A DNA stretch of 64,000 nt, taken from Rosellinia necatrix (Eukaryota > Ascomycota > Sordariomycetes > Xylariales > Xylariaceae). Below the pieces are notes generated by a model, which saw only the letters and a program-made list of their open reading frames with translations, had not been told where the DNA came from and made no database searches. Below, one piece after another: positions 61,673 through 64,000 of this stretch. The DNA is taken from assembly GCA_021209875.1 (NCBI GenBank), contig JAGYVD010000003.1, positions 3,410,001 through 3,474,000 on the forward strand, in the 5' to 3' direction. Position numbers and translations under genes: made by a program. Within the stretch, counting starts at the first letter, position 1; every line of letters begins with the position of its first letter.

Positions 61673-62476
61673 ATGATACCGTCGTCCGAGCCCTCGCGGC
61701 CGACGCGAAGGGATGCCAAATTTGACCGTATTGAGATATGGCGGAACGAGGTGGCGGCGTCTCCCATCTGCTGCGTGTGCTCGGCACCCAGCTCCGCGTC
61801 TGCAAGGTCGCCGACCGCTGGGTTCTACAAGAGCCTCGTCAAACTCGCAAGCTCTCTCACCACAGACAAGGAAGAAGACCCGGCAGTCCCGTCAACGACC
61901 TCGGCGTCGGACGAAAGCAACAGCTCCCACGCACGCGAGAGGAGGAGGAGCCGAGACTGCACCACGTGCGCATCGCCTCTCGACGGTGTCGCGTACAAAC
62001 GACTAGGGGCTGATGGGTCCGGCCTGGTGCGGGTAAGGGACGACTCCGCGCCGTCACTTGTCAGCATTAACTGCCTCGAGGCCGGCGGGAAGGCGAAGGG
62101 GGGGAAGAAGTCGCTCTTGAAGAAGGTCTCGCAGGTATTCCGCCGCGCAAAGTGGCTCGAGTGGTCACAGAGCAACAAGTCAACAGAGCTGGCCGACACG
62201 CAGCAAACGACGCAAACGACGCACCCCAACACCCTGGACGATCCAATAACTACGACGGCCGGACCGTGTAGCAGAATTGCCCAAAGGCCAGTTGGCACCG
62301 AAATGTACCACAGCCTACGTCCTGGGACGGGGTTGGGGGACGTCGCTGGCGATGACGGAGAGGACGAAATCGTTGACGCAGTTAGTGATGGTGATGACAA
62401 GAAACCAAAGGTCGGCATCGACGAATCTGCTGCCAGACTACGCAGGGCACAGAAGCTACTCAACAAGGGGCATTAG
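61673..62476 (+). CDS. Hypothetical disordered protein, unrecognised
   Basis: 267 codons from the ATG at 61673 to a TAG at 62474-62476. I do not recognise a domain. The sequence has a short structured-looking start (DAKFDRIEIWRNEV), four cysteines in CCVC and CTTC, a Ser-rich stretch (SSHARERRRSRD), a basic segment (KGGKKSLLKKVSQVFRRAK) and an acidic region (DGEDEIVDAVSDGDDKKP) before DESAARLRRAQKLLNKGH. This alternation of charge blocks and GC-rich codon choice is more like a real disordered fungal protein than chance, but the opposite strand also holds a 213-codon frame over the same bases. The frame is open upstream, so the start is uncertain and a first exon may be missing. Confidence 0.45.
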   Translation: MIPSSEPSRPTRRDAKFDRIEIWRNEVAASPICCVCSAPSSASARSPTAGFYKSLVKLASSLTTDKEEDPAVPSTTSASDESNSSHARERRRSRDCTTCASPLDGVAYKRLGADGSGLVRVRDDSAPSLVSINCLEAGGKAKGGKKSLLKKVSQVFRRAKWLEWSQSNKSTELADTQQTTQTTHPNTLDDPITTTAGPCSRIAQRPVGTEMYHSLRPGTGLGDVAGDDGEDEIVDAVSDGDDKKPKVGIDESAARLRRAQKLLNKGH

Positions 62477-62756
62477 GGCCCCCGACTAATCAATTGATAT
62501 CAGAAACGTAGTTGCATGCGACGAGCCGGCGCCGTTGCTGCTATCCTATCGAATCCGCGGCGGTGCAGCTCCTGGGGGCATGGAGCTGGACGGGCCTGAG
62601 AGCGATACAATTCAGACAGGCTTGGGTTATTAGGGCACAAATTAAGATGCTCTATCAATCAATAAGTCAGCTCGGGAGAGACACGTCCCTCAAGGTGTAA
62701 GGGCCTTGCAGCCTTCTCACTCTAACGATCTTACGACATACACGCAACGCTCGCAC

Positions 62757-62803
<47 letters not shown>

Positions 62804-64000
62804 GCCAGTTCGAATCCTTGTATCTGGACGTCGAAACGACTGATACCCCAATGGTGCTCTCTAGACCATAGCACACGTTATACCACCATAACACGAGTTA
62901 AGCTATTGTTAAGTCGGCGGACTTATGAACCCGTTAGAGAGGGTCGAGGCAGAGAATGGTTATTCATGGTTTAGCTAGCCGTCCCGCCCTGGCACCTCTA
63001 GTATGTCTTGTATAGATATCTACTTACCTACCTACTTAATGTAATTCAAAATCAACATTCGAATCAACATGCTACAACCCTATAAAATCTGCACCAGTCC
63101 TCCAAGGACCTGTGTCGAACGCACATCCATCGGTCAACCCCCCCGCTCAGTACCTACCGGCTACTAGCGTGTTATACCTTTCATAAAAAGTCACGATTGA
63201 AATTGAAAAAACGGGGGTGGGAAGAGGGTTTCGGTGCGGGTGAAGTGGGATTTGAGGGGGAATGGCGATCTAGAAAGGCCTCAGAGTAGATATTTGAGAT
63301 CATTTCCAACATGGTTGGATATCCCTCTTCCTATCATGAAATGTTTTGTTGGGTATCATCACCGGCCTGGCTTTTCAGCTCTATTGTTCTGTCTTATCCG
63401 CCCGCCTCTCTCATGCCTAGGTGGACAATCGGGAAGGTAGTTGGGGCGATTGACAAGAAAAGGTCACTTCACTTTGGAGATGATCCCGTGCGTGGGTGCG
63501 CGCGCACTTGCGCAGCTCGGTCTGTCTGGTTCGACAACGGGATATTGTTGCTTCGCTATCGTGATAGTCGTGCAGATACTCCCCCCAGCAGCGTCCTGAT
63601 ATCCGGAGTAAGGTGCATATAACTTATCCTCTGAATATTCTTGATAGTGTAGCATAGCATCAGATTCGTTGCAAGGCATGGTTCCGGAATACCGATTGTC
63701 AGCGAGTCCACTTGATGAACAGAAGTTGTTAATCTTGACAAAAAAATATCGAAAATCAAAAAACCTCCCGCCGCCCCAAAAAAAAAAACTTTATATAGTC
63801 ACCAATCATAAGGAAAAGGGAGCCACATTAAAAAATCAAGAAAAGTGGAGAGGAAAGATAGCTAGTGCCTATTTGGTCGATCAGGCACCCGATGGAGGCA
63901 AGTTTGGTAGGCACAGTGGAGGAAAGCCGGCGCACGAGCCACAAGTTCAATGCATTGTTCTGGCGCTAACCAGCATGCGGAACCGCGGCCGTCATCACTG
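62477..64000. other. Right-edge intergenic region
   Basis: 1.5 kb with a long (CA)n tract. Short frames at 63311-63622 (+) and 63464-63679 (-) have no recognisable motif. An A-rich stretch is near 63770-63790. The region may be the promoter or 3' flank of a gene outside the window. Confidence 0.5.
62758..62799. repeat. (CA)n microsatellite
   Basis: About 20 perfect CA units. Seen directly. Confidence 0.95.

Noticed and set aside
62800..62820. TTCGAATCC word resembling a tRNA T-loop
   Set aside because: The preceding bases are the (CA)n tract, so no acceptor, D or anticodon arm can form. I scanned for other T-loop words on both strands and found no convincing tRNA in the window.

Overview
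The window is nuclear DNA of a filamentous ascomycete (Pezizomycotina, most likely Sordariomycetes). Genes are split by short GT-AG introns of about 50-80 nt with CTAAC/CTGAC-like branch sites. The set includes typical filamentous-fungus genes: a large multidomain sulfite reductase beta subunit, a calcium-binding external NADH dehydrogenase, a nitrate reductase and a class VI-like chitin synthase. Spacers are full of the palindromic word TACCTAGGTA and simple repeats. I inferred exon structures by reading splice sites and checking phase and protein continuity; there is no transcript evidence here.

Layout. 1-5000: the 3' end of mitochondrial Hsp78 (+) converges on an HRQ1 helicase (-, three exons). 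5000-8170: gene-poor spacer with an orphan possible first exon. 8170-10220: a Yrb2/Hba1-type Ran-binding protein (-, four exons) whose frame is interrupted by TAG and then stays open for 116 codons. 12450-14970: chitin synthase (-). 14970-20470: gene-poor, repeat-rich. 20475-24515: UPF2/NMD2 of nonsense-mediated decay (-, eight exons). 27416-30142: nitrate reductase (+) that looks inactivated. 30894-33097: external NADH dehydrogenase (-). 34045-35416: NOP53 (-). 36296-37236: YPT6/RAB6 (+). 37643-38503: ribose-5-phosphate isomerase (-). 40197-45103: sulfite reductase beta subunit (+). 47812-48405: small cysteine-containing secreted protein (+). 49321-50568: secreted class 3 lipase (+). 53301-54561: 14-3-3 protein (+). 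56008-60345: synaptojanin-type phosphoinositide phosphatase (+, six exons). 61673-62476: unknown disordered protein (+).

Most genes are unrelated housekeeping functions, and no biosynthetic cluster is evident. The most notable observations are: (i) the nitrate reductase has lost about two dozen conserved codons with a frameshift, and also has Arg where the second cytochrome b5 haem-ligand histidine is expected; (ii) the in-frame TAG in the Ran-binding protein gene; (iii) a dispersed intergenic element made of an (AGT)n tract joined to a conserved core containing TTAACGTCTAATCTAGGTGT, present four times in the same orientation.
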